This document shows positions 46,680 to 58,367 of a stretch of DNA of 64,000 nt, piece after piece. The notes beneath the pieces are model-generated. The model worked only from the letters and a program-made list of their open reading frames with translations. It was not told the origin of the DNA and did no database searches. Numbering within the stretch: the stretch's first letter is position 1; each line of letters opens with the position of its first letter. Where the stretch lies: positions 103,290,501 through 103,354,500 of the forward strand of contig CM071598.1 in the NCBI GenBank assembly GCA_036435485.1, in the 5' to 3' direction. The position numbers and the translations under genes were made by a program. This stretch comes from Saposhnikovia divaricata (Eukaryota; Streptophyta; Magnoliopsida; Apiales; Apiaceae).

Positions 46680-49049
46680 GTTTGTGTAATAACCCTTACT
46701 TTAGAAATGCTACAGTGCTTAAATGAATAGTAATTTTGAGGATTTATGGAAATGGTATGTAGGTACCCTATAAGTGAAACAGAAAATGAATAATCAGAAA
46801 CCATATTAGCATCGTACTATGAAAATGAGTGACTCGAAACGATGACGGATTTCAGAGATTCCTGAGTATAGATTTTTAAGATGTTTGATTTCAATTGAGC
46901 ACTATTGTATTGGATATTAAATAGTATGGAATACGAAAAGGGTGTATACTTTGAGGAACATGTGAAATTAGGTTAAACCAGGGGATTATTAAGTCAAGGG
47001 AATGCCAGAGGAATTTAGATTGTTAAACAATTTAGAACCACTTGGAAATGAGATATTAAATTTGAGAAATTGAGGACTTAATATTTTGGAATTTTATTAC
47101 ATTTGATTTGAGAATTTAGAACGAAAACTACTGAGACAGTGAAACGAACGTTCTAGAAACCGCTGAGACTTTAAAACGAGATTAAGGGATCAAGTGAACG
47201 AATCATGGGTTAAGGATAATAAATATTAGAAGTCCAAGGGAGGATATATTATGAGAGGGAAAGAGGATTGAGAATATAATCCTAGAGCAAAGAGAATGCA
47301 ACTAGTTTGAGAACGCTTGAGAAATCGGGAGAGCAAATTCTGAAATAAAGAGAATATACCGAGGATATTGGATTTAATATTTACTTGGGGATTTGAACCA
47401 CCATAACACATTAATATATGATGTGGGAAAGGATAAAATATATTCAAGAGATTTACAAAGGAGAAACCACTAGAACGATCACAGAAATCATTCGATGACA
47501 GAAATGACGAAAGAACTTGCATAAAGCCCTAGAGCAAGGGGGAAAGCCCAATTTCGGCCCAATACTAATCAAGGATCTGATTTATCAAGTGACTCATGGT
47601 GAAAGCCAAAGGGCAAGGGTAGTGGTGGAAGGAATCTTGAAAAGCCAAGGACATGGAAGTAAAACACAACAAAATGGAGTAACATGTTTCTAGCTTGACA
47701 AATGGTCCATTAGATCATCAACAATTGTTTTAATCTCATTGGTGGACTTCAAAGACTCTTATTATAAGACTACACAACTGATATATAGGATATATACAAG
47801 GAGAAAAACGTTTTTAAGGCAAAGAAGCAAGATAACCACAAAGCTCTCCAATCTGCAAAACAAGGACACAACTCAAAGAAAAATTCATATCTCAAGATCT
47901 AGAGCTTCTAAAATCACCAAATTTTAACCATAGCTTCTCCACTCTTCTCCACTCCATGAGTATCATTCTATCAAAATTTCATGGCCAACAAAGTAGCGTA
48001 GCCTAGTCAAATCCCTTCCCCATGTTGAAGAACCGAACCTGCCTAGTCCTTTACAGCTTCTGTCCAGTGGGAAAAATGGGATCAAAACCATAGCTCAGAA
48101 GCTTTGTTTTTGGTGATATATAGCTCAAATCAAATCTTATGAAAAGGCCAAGATGCGGTAAAAATTTGAGAGCCAAACTCTTATTTTTCGATTTGTTATG
48201 AATTTTACAAAATTGATGATGAATAGTAAATCTTAGAAACTAACTTTAGTTTTATTGGTTTCTTTGGAAGATCTAAGCTATAATAAGGTGATATAAAGGT
48301 TATAAAAGGTGTATTAAGGCTTTTCCACACTCCAAAGAAGGTATATTACTTGAAACCCTAGCTTGAATCTTGAGTTTATGGTTGGTTTTTGGAATAAGTT
48401 AGTGTAAAATATGAAATCATGGTTATATAAATGTTTATAAGTGTTTTGATGGACCATGGAGAGGTTGTGAGTGCTTGTAACTATGGTTGGTATGATGACC
48501 ACATGGTGTATGGAGTGATATATGTGTTGGATGATGAGTTTGGAGGTGTGAAAAATTTGGAAAGTATAGCCGTTATAATGCCCGATTTTCGTTAAACCAA
48601 AAGATGCCCTGTTTTGACAACCATACTCGTACGGTTAGGGTTCTGTCCAGGGTTCTAACTGACCATGAGAGGATAGATCTTAGTTCATAGATCGTTTTGA
48701 TATAAAGTACATCAAAATCCAATGAACGGTTTAGGAGAAAAGTGAGTTTTAGTGAAAGTCGTTCGGAAATCAAGAAAATTGAATTGTGTCAACTTTGAGG
48801 CCATAATTACCATACTTAAACATCTTTAAAAGTTATGAAATTTTGGGACAATATAGTAGGGTGAATAGAGAGTCAAACCCCATTGACCTTGTGTCAAAAA
48901 TTCGAAATTTATAATTTATTAGAAATTTTACAGTCATGTGTGGTTAATAAGGATATGGTGAAAAACACTGAACTTTTATGGAGTCTAATAATGGATAGGT
49001 TCTTGGAACTTATGGTCTATAAATAATATGTTAAACTTAGTCAAGGGTG

Positions 49050-49052
<3 letters not shown>

Positions 49053-49107
<55 letters not shown>
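49053..49107. repeat. (TA)n microsatellite
   Basis: A pure TA run inside the solo LTR. Confidence 0.9.
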
Positions 49108-49109
<2 letters not shown>

Positions 49110-49764
49110 GTTAAGTGGGTTAAGTGAAATATATTCTGATAGTGATCCTTTTCGTTTCTATAGACACTCGAGACGAACACCGGATCATTCCTCTCGGGAT
49201 TAGAGATCGAGGCAAGATTTCTTTTATCCTTATTTTGATAAACTGTTTATGCTTAAAGAAAAGTGGTTTTGCTAGATAATATATGAATCTTATATCAGTA
49301 TATAGTTAGGGATATTCCCTGTTTGTTGAGATTAGTTAATGTGAATATGGATATGGATTATGGATATGGATTATGGATATGAATATGGATAGAGGTAATA
49401 TACTTTATGGTTTATAATATTATGTTAATTATAATCTTTAAACATTTGTGATTTAATAAATATTATTTGATTATCATTTAATACTTTAAAAATAGATGGA
49501 ATAGTTATGTATTTAAAAGCATATTTGACTTCATTAAATACGGAGGATATTTCTGAACTTATTTCAAAGTATCTGGAATATTTCTGCCTTTTGAGTTAAT
49601 GATCTCAGGTTTCTTTAAAGGGAGTTATATTTAAAGTATAATGATATATGTATGGATAAGGGTGGAAATGGAAATGAAATTCTTAAATGGAATAATGATT
49701 TTACAAAAAGGGGGATTACAACATACTTGCGTAAGTGGCTGTGTTTAGCACAGTCCAGCATCCA

Positions 49765-49857
49765 TCATTTTATGAGGAAGTAGTGGAGAACCTTCCTCAT
49801 TATGTTATTACGTCCCAACGGATGCCGAATGAGGATGTAGTGGAGAACCTTCCTCCA
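49765..49857 (+). repeat. Short direct repeat around GTAGTGGAGAACCTTCCTC
   Basis: The phrase GTAGTGGAGAACCTTCCTC occurs twice, near 49780 and 49837, inside the solo LTR. Repeated blocks of this kind are usual in long gypsy LTRs. Confidence 0.6.
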
Positions 49858-50169
49858 GGGATGATTGCCATTCCTTCTATTAGTAGTAAACAAGGAGCAG
49901 GTACGATTAGGCGACTGATCATCGTCCTAACGTATCAGGCGACAGTGGATACCCCCAAAACTTTTAAAGGAAACATTGATAATGATTATAGACAGATATA
50001 CTGATAGGTGAAAGGAAAATTGGTATGAAATGATGGACTGATATTATATGATTTAAAGAGAAACTGATATTATATTGTTTTATATAATTTTTTTTATAAA
50101 GGAAACATGGATGGTGTATTGAATAAGTAATGATTAACTCTTTTCTTAATTATTATAGTGGACTTTCTG

Positions 50170-50177
<8 letters not shown>

Positions 50178-50208
<31 letters not shown>
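50178..50208. repeat. (TA)n microsatellite
   Basis: A pure TA run inside the solo LTR. Confidence 0.85.
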
Positions 50209-50211
<3 letters not shown>

Positions 50212-51215
50212 TTAATTTTAATTCTGGTTTATAATATTATCTTGCTGAGCTATTATAGCTCACTCTTGCTATTTAATTATATAACAGTTAGGGCAGATGC
50301 CGATACTTCGCACTACACCCCGGAAGAGGGTAAGGGCTTTTGAGAGAGTACTGGCGCCTATCCCTGAGGTAGCTCTTGTAGGACGGATGGGTATTAGTAG
50401 ACATATGTAAATTAAGTTTATAAGCTTGTGTCATAACTTTTGGTTGTTGAAATGCTTCTTCTAGAAGTAATATTCAGCAGCACTACTTAAGTAAGATTCT
50501 AGGTTGTAATAACTCTTTTAAACTTTAAACTGTTATTATTATGTATGTTGTTCTTTAAGCATATGACTGGTGTGTGTATGTTGAGATTAGTGTGGGGTCA
50601 TTTGTGTGAGTATTAAATGGTAATAAAATATTTTAAAGAGCAGTGATAATGTTAGTAAATGGAAATTGAGCGTGATGACCTGGATTCCTGACCCCGGATC
50701 TGGGGCTGTCACAGTTTGACTCGCGTGTGGCCCACATGCCTGTGGCACACGCGCCTGCCGCCTGTCTTGTCTCGGTCGACTGTTCTTCTCTGCCTTCATC
50801 GTCCTTAATGTTTTATGACCCACCAGCAGCAAAAAATAATCACCAGAAGTTTACGCAGCGGAAAAAAAATTTATTTCCGGATCCAATTTTCAGTCATACA
50901 TAATTGTCACCAAACATCCGGATCCATCAAACAATTACAAGAAAAATAGATCTAATACAAAACTAATTTTGTAAAATCTATTATAACACGATCAACCCTC
51001 ATGTAAATTACAACCACGATAAACCACGTGGAAACCAAACAAAAATTAACCATGATTAAACCACGTGGGATCCAAACACATAATTAAAATATACATGACC
51101 ATAATAGTGGACACTAAACAACCTGCAAAACAGAATATACAAGCCTACCACTATATACATGCATATATAATTATGACATGGACATCGTATCAGAAATCGC
51201 AGAACCATAGAACCA

Positions 51216-51231
51216 GGCTCTTGATGCCAAT
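51216..51231 (-). promoter_or_regulatory. Primer-binding site of copia element 2
   Basis: On the minus strand it reads ATTGGCATCAAGAGCC, directly after the LTR; a variant of the tRNA-Met site TTGGTATCAGAGC. Confidence 0.75.
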
Positions 51232-52363
51232 TTTTGGGACAATCAGATCGTGGCCCTGCGATTTATGATACAATAAATTAACGAGTACGAACAGAAAATT
51301 AACCTTAATCGCTACGGCGTAAGCGATTCAAGTCCATGTCTTCTGCTATATTCCTCGATTCCCCTTGAGCGAAGTGTGGCCTTCGTGATCCCAAGTTTTG
51401 CCTCTCTTCTTGCTTCAAGGTGGCTGCCTCCAAAAACTCTAATGTTTTTTTTCAACCAACCTCAGCAAGAAGAGAATAGGAATATATATAGGCTACAGCA
51501 GGGATCATGGATAATTAGGTTAGGTCTCCCAATGACATTCTGGGCCTAGCCTAATGTCATTAAATATTAATTCACTCTACTAAAGAATTAATATTTGCAC
51601 TACCTTTCCTAATACTGTAATTTAATTAATTAATTCGGTTCAAATATTATTTTCTTATAAATTACCCATGTTTAAAATATCGCATGTCCATTAATTAAAT
51701 AAATTACTGATAATTCATTTAATTAATATCTTTTATCCTTGATCATCCACTCAACCTTTATTTAATTATGCCGGAATAAATCCACCTGCAGGGTTTCACA
51801 TAATTAAATCTTTTTGAGCTTTCAAGGGGACATCATTAACCCGAATATTATCAGGACATGGATTCCTTTTATAAATAATATTCACCATGTATATAATTCC
51901 ATCACCCAAAATATTTTGATATATTTCAAAAGAATTATTTCATATATAAATCAAAGTATGTAAATAATATACACGTGTCAATTACTATATCGGGATTAAG
52001 AACCTAAGCATTAATAATAACATAGAATCTTAGTTCTCCTTCTTGATCAGTATAAGGGAACAATTCTAAATTTGATCATGTTCAATATACACAAAGTATA
52101 CTAGTATTATTTATTAGTCAATATAAACTAATCTAAATAATACTACAGCCATACCAGTGGATTGTCCAACACCACCTGTGCTGTGAACCTTATTATATTA
52201 TATAAACCGTATTTAACAATCTAATATTCTGTATCCAATTTGATACTAGATTGTCCACAATATATAATATTAGACAGCATGTAAACATTTAAATGATTCT
52301 CAATAAAACTGGCCAGAAATAAATGTATATACTTCAAATAAATATTTTCAGTATACACTAACA
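51232..52363 (-). repeat. 5' LTR of copia element 2
   Basis: Partner of 40425-41559. Its PBS-side terminus reads TTTTGGGAC instead of TGTTGGGAC, so the terminal CA of the LTR (minus strand) is mutated to AA. Confidence 0.92.
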
Positions 52364-52368
52364 AAGTG

Positions 52369-53737
52369 TATACCATTATCAAATCTTAAATTAAAAGACC
52401 GGATACCACCATTAAATATTTCAAATCAATAATCGATAATAGGATAATTCCTAGATCGGGGGGAGCATTGTCAAGAGGCGTCACTTAAGACCCCTTTCTA
52501 GACATAATCATCCTTTCTCTCCATATCGAAAATCTATATTCAATCATTGGTACCCTTCTAATTAATCAAATTCTATGAAACTTGGTACGCCACGTTGGAT
52601 GGCATGTATACCTTTCAATATTCGTAATTTAATTTAAGAATTTTGTTCTAGTAATTTCCACAACCTTTTAGTAATACCGTAAATAGTACGCCACGTTTGG
52701 TGATAATATATACCATCTACATTATTTAAAAGGTATACAGACAAAATAATGAAGACTGTGGGAATTAATTCCCTCACCCACTTAGAATTTTTATTAAAAA
52801 ATTGAGGAATTTTAAAATTAAATGGAACCTATGTCGTTACAATTATGTCTAACATGCATTCCAAATACACACATAATTTAACAACATAAAACATTTAATT
52901 AAAGCAATAAATAAAATATCTATGTCCATGTTGTCCTAATTATGTTAAACAGGCAATTAAAAATTACACACATAATTAAGAACACATATAATAATTATTT
53001 AAAGCAATAATTAAAAAAATAGCAGAAATTAAAAATTAAAACATTAATTAAATCCACTATTATGGCCCCAAAATAATTTTGTGTGTAAAAATTGCTGCTG
53101 ATCACTTCGAACAAACCAAGCGCGTGCAGGAGAAAAAACAAAAGTCTGCTTCCAGAGCTTGTTGCGCAGCAGCTGTCTGCGTTACACTCCATAAATGCCT
53201 GTTGCGCAGTTGTTGTCTGCGTTACATACCAGTTTCCACTGGTAACGCAGGACAGACCTGCGTTACAGCCTTTGACCAGCTTTTTCACCCGCGCCATCTG
53301 CTGCTTTGCTTCCGATTCTTGTCTGTTCGTCCAGTCACCAACAGCTGCCTTAATCAATAACAACAGTCTCATCAAAATTTCACAGAGGAACAAATTCTTT
53401 TCTCCGTTTTGATTTCCGATCGCACGTAATTTTTACAAAATACCCGGATTTTTACAAAACCCATCAAACAATTACATAAAAAATAGATCTAATACAAAAC
53501 TAATTTTGTAAAATCTATTCTAACACGATCAATCTCGTGATTTACAACCACGATAAACCACGTGGGATCCAAACACATAATTAAAATATACATGGCCATA
53601 ATAGTGGATAACAACCTGCAAAAAAATTAATATCCAACCATGTACACCACTATACATACATAACCAATTTTAATTACGACATGGACGTCATCAAACACAA
53701 ACACAAGTCCACTAAACCTCAGGCTCTTGATGCCAAT
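52369..53737 (-). promoter_or_regulatory. Leader of copia element 1, part next to the PBS
   Basis: Non-coding. Two copies of the TACGCCACGTT phrase lie near 52583 and 52687 (two more on the gag side, near 40308 and 40378). A GC-richer patch at 53130-53270 holds four copies of TAACGCAG in either orientation. The primer-binding site is at 53722-53737. Confidence 0.7.
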
Positions 53738-54843
53738 TGTTGGTCCCTTTGGATCATAGTGATTTGTATTTAACCCGTTTAATGATTACAAAGGATGTTT
53801 AGAAGATTTACCTTAATCGCTACGGCGCAAGCGATTCAAATCCACGATCTTCTATTGTATTCCTTACTCCCTTGAACGAAGTGTGGCCTTCGATACTCCA
53901 AGGTTTAGCCTCCAAGCTCTAGAATTCAGAACCTTTATTCTTGGAGGCATAATGAGTATTTATAGGCTACAATAGGGATCAAAGAGTAAATTAGGTCGGG
54001 CCTTCTAATGATAACTTGTGGCAAGCCCTTTATCATTAATATTGATTAACTCCACTAAATAATTAATATTGCACCACCCACCTAATTCCGGTAATTTATT
54101 TAATTAATTAAATCGGCTCCTTTATTATTTGCTTATTAAATTCACCATGTTTAAAATATCGCATGTCCATTAATTAAACAAATTACTGATAATTCATTTA
54201 ATTAATATCTTTTATCCTTGATCATCCACTCAACCTTTATTTAATTATGCCGGAATAAATCCACCTGCAGGGTTTCACATAATTAAATCTTTTTGAGCTT
54301 TCAAGGGGACATCATTAACCCGAATATTATCAGGACATGGATTCCTTTTATAAATAATATTCACCATGTATATAATTCCATCACCCAAAATATATTGATA
54401 TAATTCAAAAGAATTATTTCATATATAAATCAAAGCATGTAAATAATATACACGTGTCAATTACTATATCGGGATTAAGAACCTAAGCATTAATAATAAC
54501 ATAGAATCTTAGTTCTCCTTCTTGATCAGTATAAGGGAACAATTCTAAATTTGATCCTTTTCAATATACACAAAGTATACTAGTATTATTTATTAGTCAA
54601 TATAAACTAATCTAAATAATACTATACCCATACTAGTGGATTGTCCAACACCACCTGTGCTGTGAACCTTATTATATTATATAAACCGTATTTAACAATC
54701 TAATATTCTGTATCCAATTTGATACTAGATTGTCCACAATATATAATATCAGACGACATGTAAACATTCAAATGATTCTCAATAAAACTGGGCCAGAAAT
54801 AAATGTATATACTTCAAATACATATTTTCGGTATACACTAACA
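53738..54843 (-). repeat. 5' LTR of copia element 1
   Basis: Same length (1,106 bp) as its partner at 35056-36161, with a few per cent substitutions. Followed by the GGTTC duplication. Confidence 0.93.
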
Positions 54844-55179
54844 GGTTCAACCATCTAAAAGAATAGTGACAATTAGATAATAAGTAAATAGATGATAGCC
54901 GTTAGATCTAATAATAAAGAATATTCTATATTTAAATCCCTCTTCTAATGATCCAAGGTTCGAATCCCGTCAATAACAAATTTACATTAAAATTTTATAT
55001 TATTAGTTTTAATCAATACATATCATTTATTAAATAACTATTATTATTACTAATAATTTTATTAATAATTACAAAGTTAAATTATATCCATAATAAATTA
55101 TTATATTCTATTTTATTTAATTATACAATTTTAAGAGTATTTAAAAGTAACACATACTTTGTACGGGCTATAAGCTAGT

Positions 55180-55970
55180 ACATGTAAATCAAATTACGAT
55201 TAATAAAAGGAGACTGAAAATATATACAAGGCTGACACACAAGCATATAAGAAATTCATGTAGTTACCAAACATAGAGAAAATACGTACCTTTTTTTTTT
55301 TGTCGAATTCTGTACAACATTTTAATCATCTAGAGCAATTCTTATATAGGCCTACCACTAAAACCCTAAATTATAATTGGTAATTCTAAAACTTGTCAAT
55401 AAACTTCTATGACCTCTTCAAGTAATACCTAAATTAAAGATATTCTAATCAAATAATTAACTTAAAATAAAAAGGTAATGATTCCCTAAAATCGTCTCAT
55501 TCTTCTTTCCATTGATAACGAATCAAATCTCTAATCGAAAAATTTGTATGAAAAATATTCTAGAATTTTCTAAATAAAATAAATATTTAATAAAATTCAA
55601 AATTTACTTAATATCTATTATATAATGAAAAAAATACGGGGTTTTACACTTTACTATGTAGTCCTTTAGTTACTTTCGCCTCTTATAATTTGGATTCTTT
55701 TTAATTATCTTTTACCTTACTCTCTTGTATTATTGTTACAAATTTCAATTTTTTGAACACCTCTCATATTATTATCCTGTGTATTTCCAATAAAGTAACA
55801 TAAAGATATTCTGATAAATTAAATGAACAATAGTAATTGAGCATTTAATTAGCTTCCCTATTTTTTAAGAAAATAAGAGTAAGGAAGTAGATACAACTCA
55901 ACTTGGCAAAACGTTTAATGAAAAGATCTTCTCGATTCTGATAGTAAAATTATCAAAAATAAATAACTAA
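55180..55970. other. AT-rich spacer, no gene seen
   Basis: No supportable coding, RNA or mobile feature. Confidence 0.4.
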
Positions 55971-55981
55971 TTTGGAAGGAA

Positions 55982-56172
55982 AATGCTAGGTACTCAAATT
56001 GGTACCAAAAAATTTTTCTAAATGCCAAGTGTAATAATTCAATTGGTTATAATAATAGTGGACCCCCTGCATTCACACTAATCACCCAATCAAAAATTTT
56101 CATTATGCCATGTAAGCTTTGCCACATCATTTGGGAGTAATTTTTGGGTATCAATTTTGGGTACCTAACATT
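55982..56172. mobile_element. MITE with AATGYTAGGTAC ends
   Basis: The left end AATGCTAGGTACTCAAATTG and the inverted right end AATGTTAGGTACCCAAAATTG match closely. Similar ACTAATTTGGA / ACTCAATTTGGA strings lie outside both ends, possibly an eroded duplication of Mutator type. Confidence 0.6.
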
Positions 56173-56553
56173 ACTCAATTTGGAAAATAAAATGTTACAG
56201 TTGTGATAATTACTTTCGAATTGGATACAAAACATATATCCTAAATTGAAGCATTACATTTTTATGAAACTGAAGATAACACTTGAAATTTTGAAATGGT
56301 TTGAAAATTTATGCTCGTTATTGTGTATATTTTGACAATATGCATGCGACAACTAATTAAAGAAAAATGAGCACAACTCCTTTCAAAAAGCAAGAAAATT
56401 CAATTTATACATTTAATTAAGACAACTATACTATTTTCGTTTAAGAATTTAAACAGCTCACACATATAGATTCTAACTTTTAACAATTTTTTTCCTCTAC
56501 CTTATTGTTGCTCATTGTTCTATGGTTTAAAAAATAAACTTTAAAACCGTATA

Positions 56554-57182
56554 CAGTAAAACCTTTATAAATTAATAATGTTGGGACCGGAATATTTTAT
56601 TAATTTATCGAGATATTATTATATTGATAAATTAATAATTTATTAATTTAAAAAGATTTTACGTATGATCTTTAAATTTCCAAGTCCAATATACTATTTA
56701 CAATGTATATTAGTTAGAGATGGAAAATAAATTACAAAAACAAATTCCAAGGCACATTCTATTAATGTATATTCACAAATTAATTGAACCTGAGGATGAT
56801 TCAATATCTTTGGAACCGGTCACTCGAAAAGAAGCATTGCAAGTGGCAACAACTCTTCACAACTTTTTGTTGAAATAGGAGAAGACAATGCCCCATTTTA
56901 AGTGTAATGAGTAGATTTAAAGATGAACTCAATATAGATTTGAAGTTCCACAAAAAACAAGTGACTATAGATTCATTTTTTACTAGACAATCTTGGAAAT
57001 TGAAATCTTTTAGTAATTATTAATTTATAGTTTTGTTATGACCAATATATATATACTGAAATTTCAAAAAAATTATTATCTTATTATTTTATCAACTGGC
57101 GTCTAATTTGGTACTTGTCCCAAATTGGGACTGAACAAATTATTAATTTTATCGAGATTATTTATTTATAGAAGTTTTACTA
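56554..57182 (+). mobile_element. Emigrant/Lemi1-like (pogo) element
   Basis: Begins CAGTAAAACCTTTATAAATT and ends in the inverse, ATAGAAGTTTTACTA, flanked by TA on both sides. These are the termini of the Emigrant family of pogo-type elements. It contains a remnant of the transposase. Confidence 0.8.
56785..57000 (+). pseudogene. C-terminal remnant of pogo/Tigger-like transposase
   Basis: Two adjoining frames read EPEDDSISLEPVTRKEALQV then TTLHNFLLK, and FKDELNIDLKFHKKQVTIDS followed by FF. The Glu-rich stretch, V(T)RxEAL...L..F and KKQxTIDSFF tail match the C-terminus of plant Lemi1/Tigger-type transposases. It has stops and a frame shift, and the catalytic DDE domain is absent. Confidence 0.65.
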
Positions 57183-57286
57183 TATTTCCTCCTTGATAAA
57201 TGAATATAAATGTGTGCATCAAAATTTAAATTTTAAAATACCTTTACTCAAATAATGAGATGTGATAAAATTATTACACATATTTA

Positions 57287-57465
57287 CTCTCTCCGTCCCA
57301 ATCAATTCTTAATAATTTTTTTGTCATTTTCTGGCACACGTTTTAAGGTGAATTTTAAGGATAGTTCCATAACTTATTTTTGAAATTTTCTTTTTTGTAT
57401 AAAAATAGAAAATACGTGCTAGACACCTGTTTTGAAATGTTAACAAATGTGCAGGACGGAGGAAG
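57287..57465. mobile_element. Stowaway MITE, short copy
   Basis: Ends CTCTCTCCGTCCC and (inverted) CTTCCTCCGTCC, flanked by TA. 179 bp. Confidence 0.8.
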
Positions 57466-57544
57466 TAATATTTTCCAATCTGAACCCTGAATTTTCAAAT
57501 TACCTATTAACATCTTTAATAAAGCATAAGCTCTATATATCTTT

Positions 57545-58100
57545 TGGATTAAATATCAAATTGGTCATTGAACTGGTGGTCATATATTACTTTACTCACT
57601 AATTTCAACGGGGTCTCATTTGAATCACTTAAGTCATAATAAATATCAAACAAATACTTATAAATATGTGATCGAGAATTAAAATAATTTTTTTGTTAAG
57701 TTCTATACATTTTTCTTCAATGCCACCATAACCAAATGAAAAGTCATGGGTTCTAATATTTTAGATAATATATTTAAAAAATTTAAAATTTATTTACTAT
57801 TTATATTTAATTTTATAGTTATTTTCTTTGATTTAATTAAAAATAAATAGTAAATATATTTTAAAAAATTTAAATATATTATCTAAAATATTAGAACCCA
57901 TGACTTTTCATTTGGTTATGGTGGCATTGAAGAAAAATGTATTGAATTTAACAAAAAATTATTTTAATTCTCGATCACATATTTAGATGTATTTGTTTGA
58001 TATTTATTATGACTTAAATGATTTAAATGAAACCCCACTGAAATCAGTGAGTAAAGTTATATATGACCACCAGTTCAGTGACCAATTTGATATTTAACCC
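57545..58100. mobile_element. Foldback MITE, Mutator type, 9-bp duplication
   Basis: Nearly the whole 556 bp is an inverted repeat; the outer ends read TGGATTAAATATCAAATTGG and (inverted) GGGTTAAATATCAAATTGG. A perfect 9-bp duplication TATATCTTT lies at 57536-57544 and 58101-58109. Confidence 0.85.
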
Positions 58101-58367
58101 TATATCTTTTTTACGAAATCAAGCTTTACATATTTAAAGACATAATTTGAGTTAAAATGAAAGTTAATAATTTTTTTAAGAAACAAGATATAGGTGAGTT
58201 TATTTTATCTGGTAAATAATTTACAAAATTTTCTGAAAATATAAAATAAGTAACTTATAAATTTATCTTTTGACTATTTATGTAATAAATTTGATTAATT
58301 ATAAGATAAACTTAAAAGTTTTTATGTATTTTGAATTTTAAAACTAGACTTGATAACCAGGAAACTA

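Larger units (their letters stand above)
46685..50713 (+). mobile_element. Solo LTR of a gypsy-type retrotransposon (4,029 bp)
   Basis: Starts TGTAATAACCC and ends GGGGCTGTCACA, with a perfect GTTTG duplication at 46680-46684 and 50714-50718. There is no coding region, primer site or purine tract, so this is a single LTR left by LTR-LTR recombination. Long LTRs of this kind belong to gypsy lineages such as Tekay. Orientation is taken as plus from the position of the CTTGCTGAGCT..TAGCTCA block near the 3' end. Small ORFs inside (for example 49735-50004) are not considered genes. It interrupts the leader of copia element 2. Confidence 0.85.
40425..52363 (-). mobile_element. Copia element 2, nested in the leader of element 1
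   Basis: LTRs at 40425-41559 and 51232-52363 are flanked by a perfect AAGTG duplication (40420-40424 and 52364-52368). The orientation is minus, with the primer-binding site next to 51232 and the purine tract next to 41559. The empty site can be seen in element 2 itself: its own leader reads CTAAGTGTATACC at 45800, the sequence into which it inserted in element 1. Its leader is in turn interrupted by a solo LTR at 46685-50713. Confidence 0.93.
35056..54843 (-). mobile_element. Copia element 1, containing nested element 2
   Basis: Both LTRs are exactly 1,106 bp (35056-36161 and 53738-54843), run TGTTGGTCCC...ACTAACA in window orientation, and are flanked by a perfect GGTTC duplication. The coding strand is minus: the primer-binding site (TTGGCATCAAGAGCC on the minus strand) adjoins the LTR at 53738, and a purine tract adjoins the LTR at 36161. 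The internal region is split at 40419/52369 by element 2. Without the insert it is about 7.8 kb. Its genes are degenerate. Confidence 0.93.
35002..55178 (+). mobile_element. Short Helitron split by nested retrotransposons
   Basis: The left part (35002-35055) starts TCTATACTATTATATATAAT directly after an A. The right part (54849-55178) ends in a decayed hairpin (CACATAC-TTT-GTACGGG), then CTATAAG, CTAG and a T. Removing the copia insertion leaves a roughly 380-bp non-autonomous Helitron with normal ends and an A|T insertion site. The right part includes a B-box-like GGTTCGAATCC near 54957. Confidence 0.6.

Noticed and set aside
49735..50004. 89-aa ORF in the solo LTR
   Set aside because: It lies entirely inside an LTR with exact target duplications and includes a direct repeat; no domain is recognisable.
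52995..53412. Overlapping ORFs of 93-132 aa in the element 1 leader
   Set aside because: They arise from the GC-rich patch with repeated TAACGCAG in the non-coding leader, and no family is recognisable on either strand.
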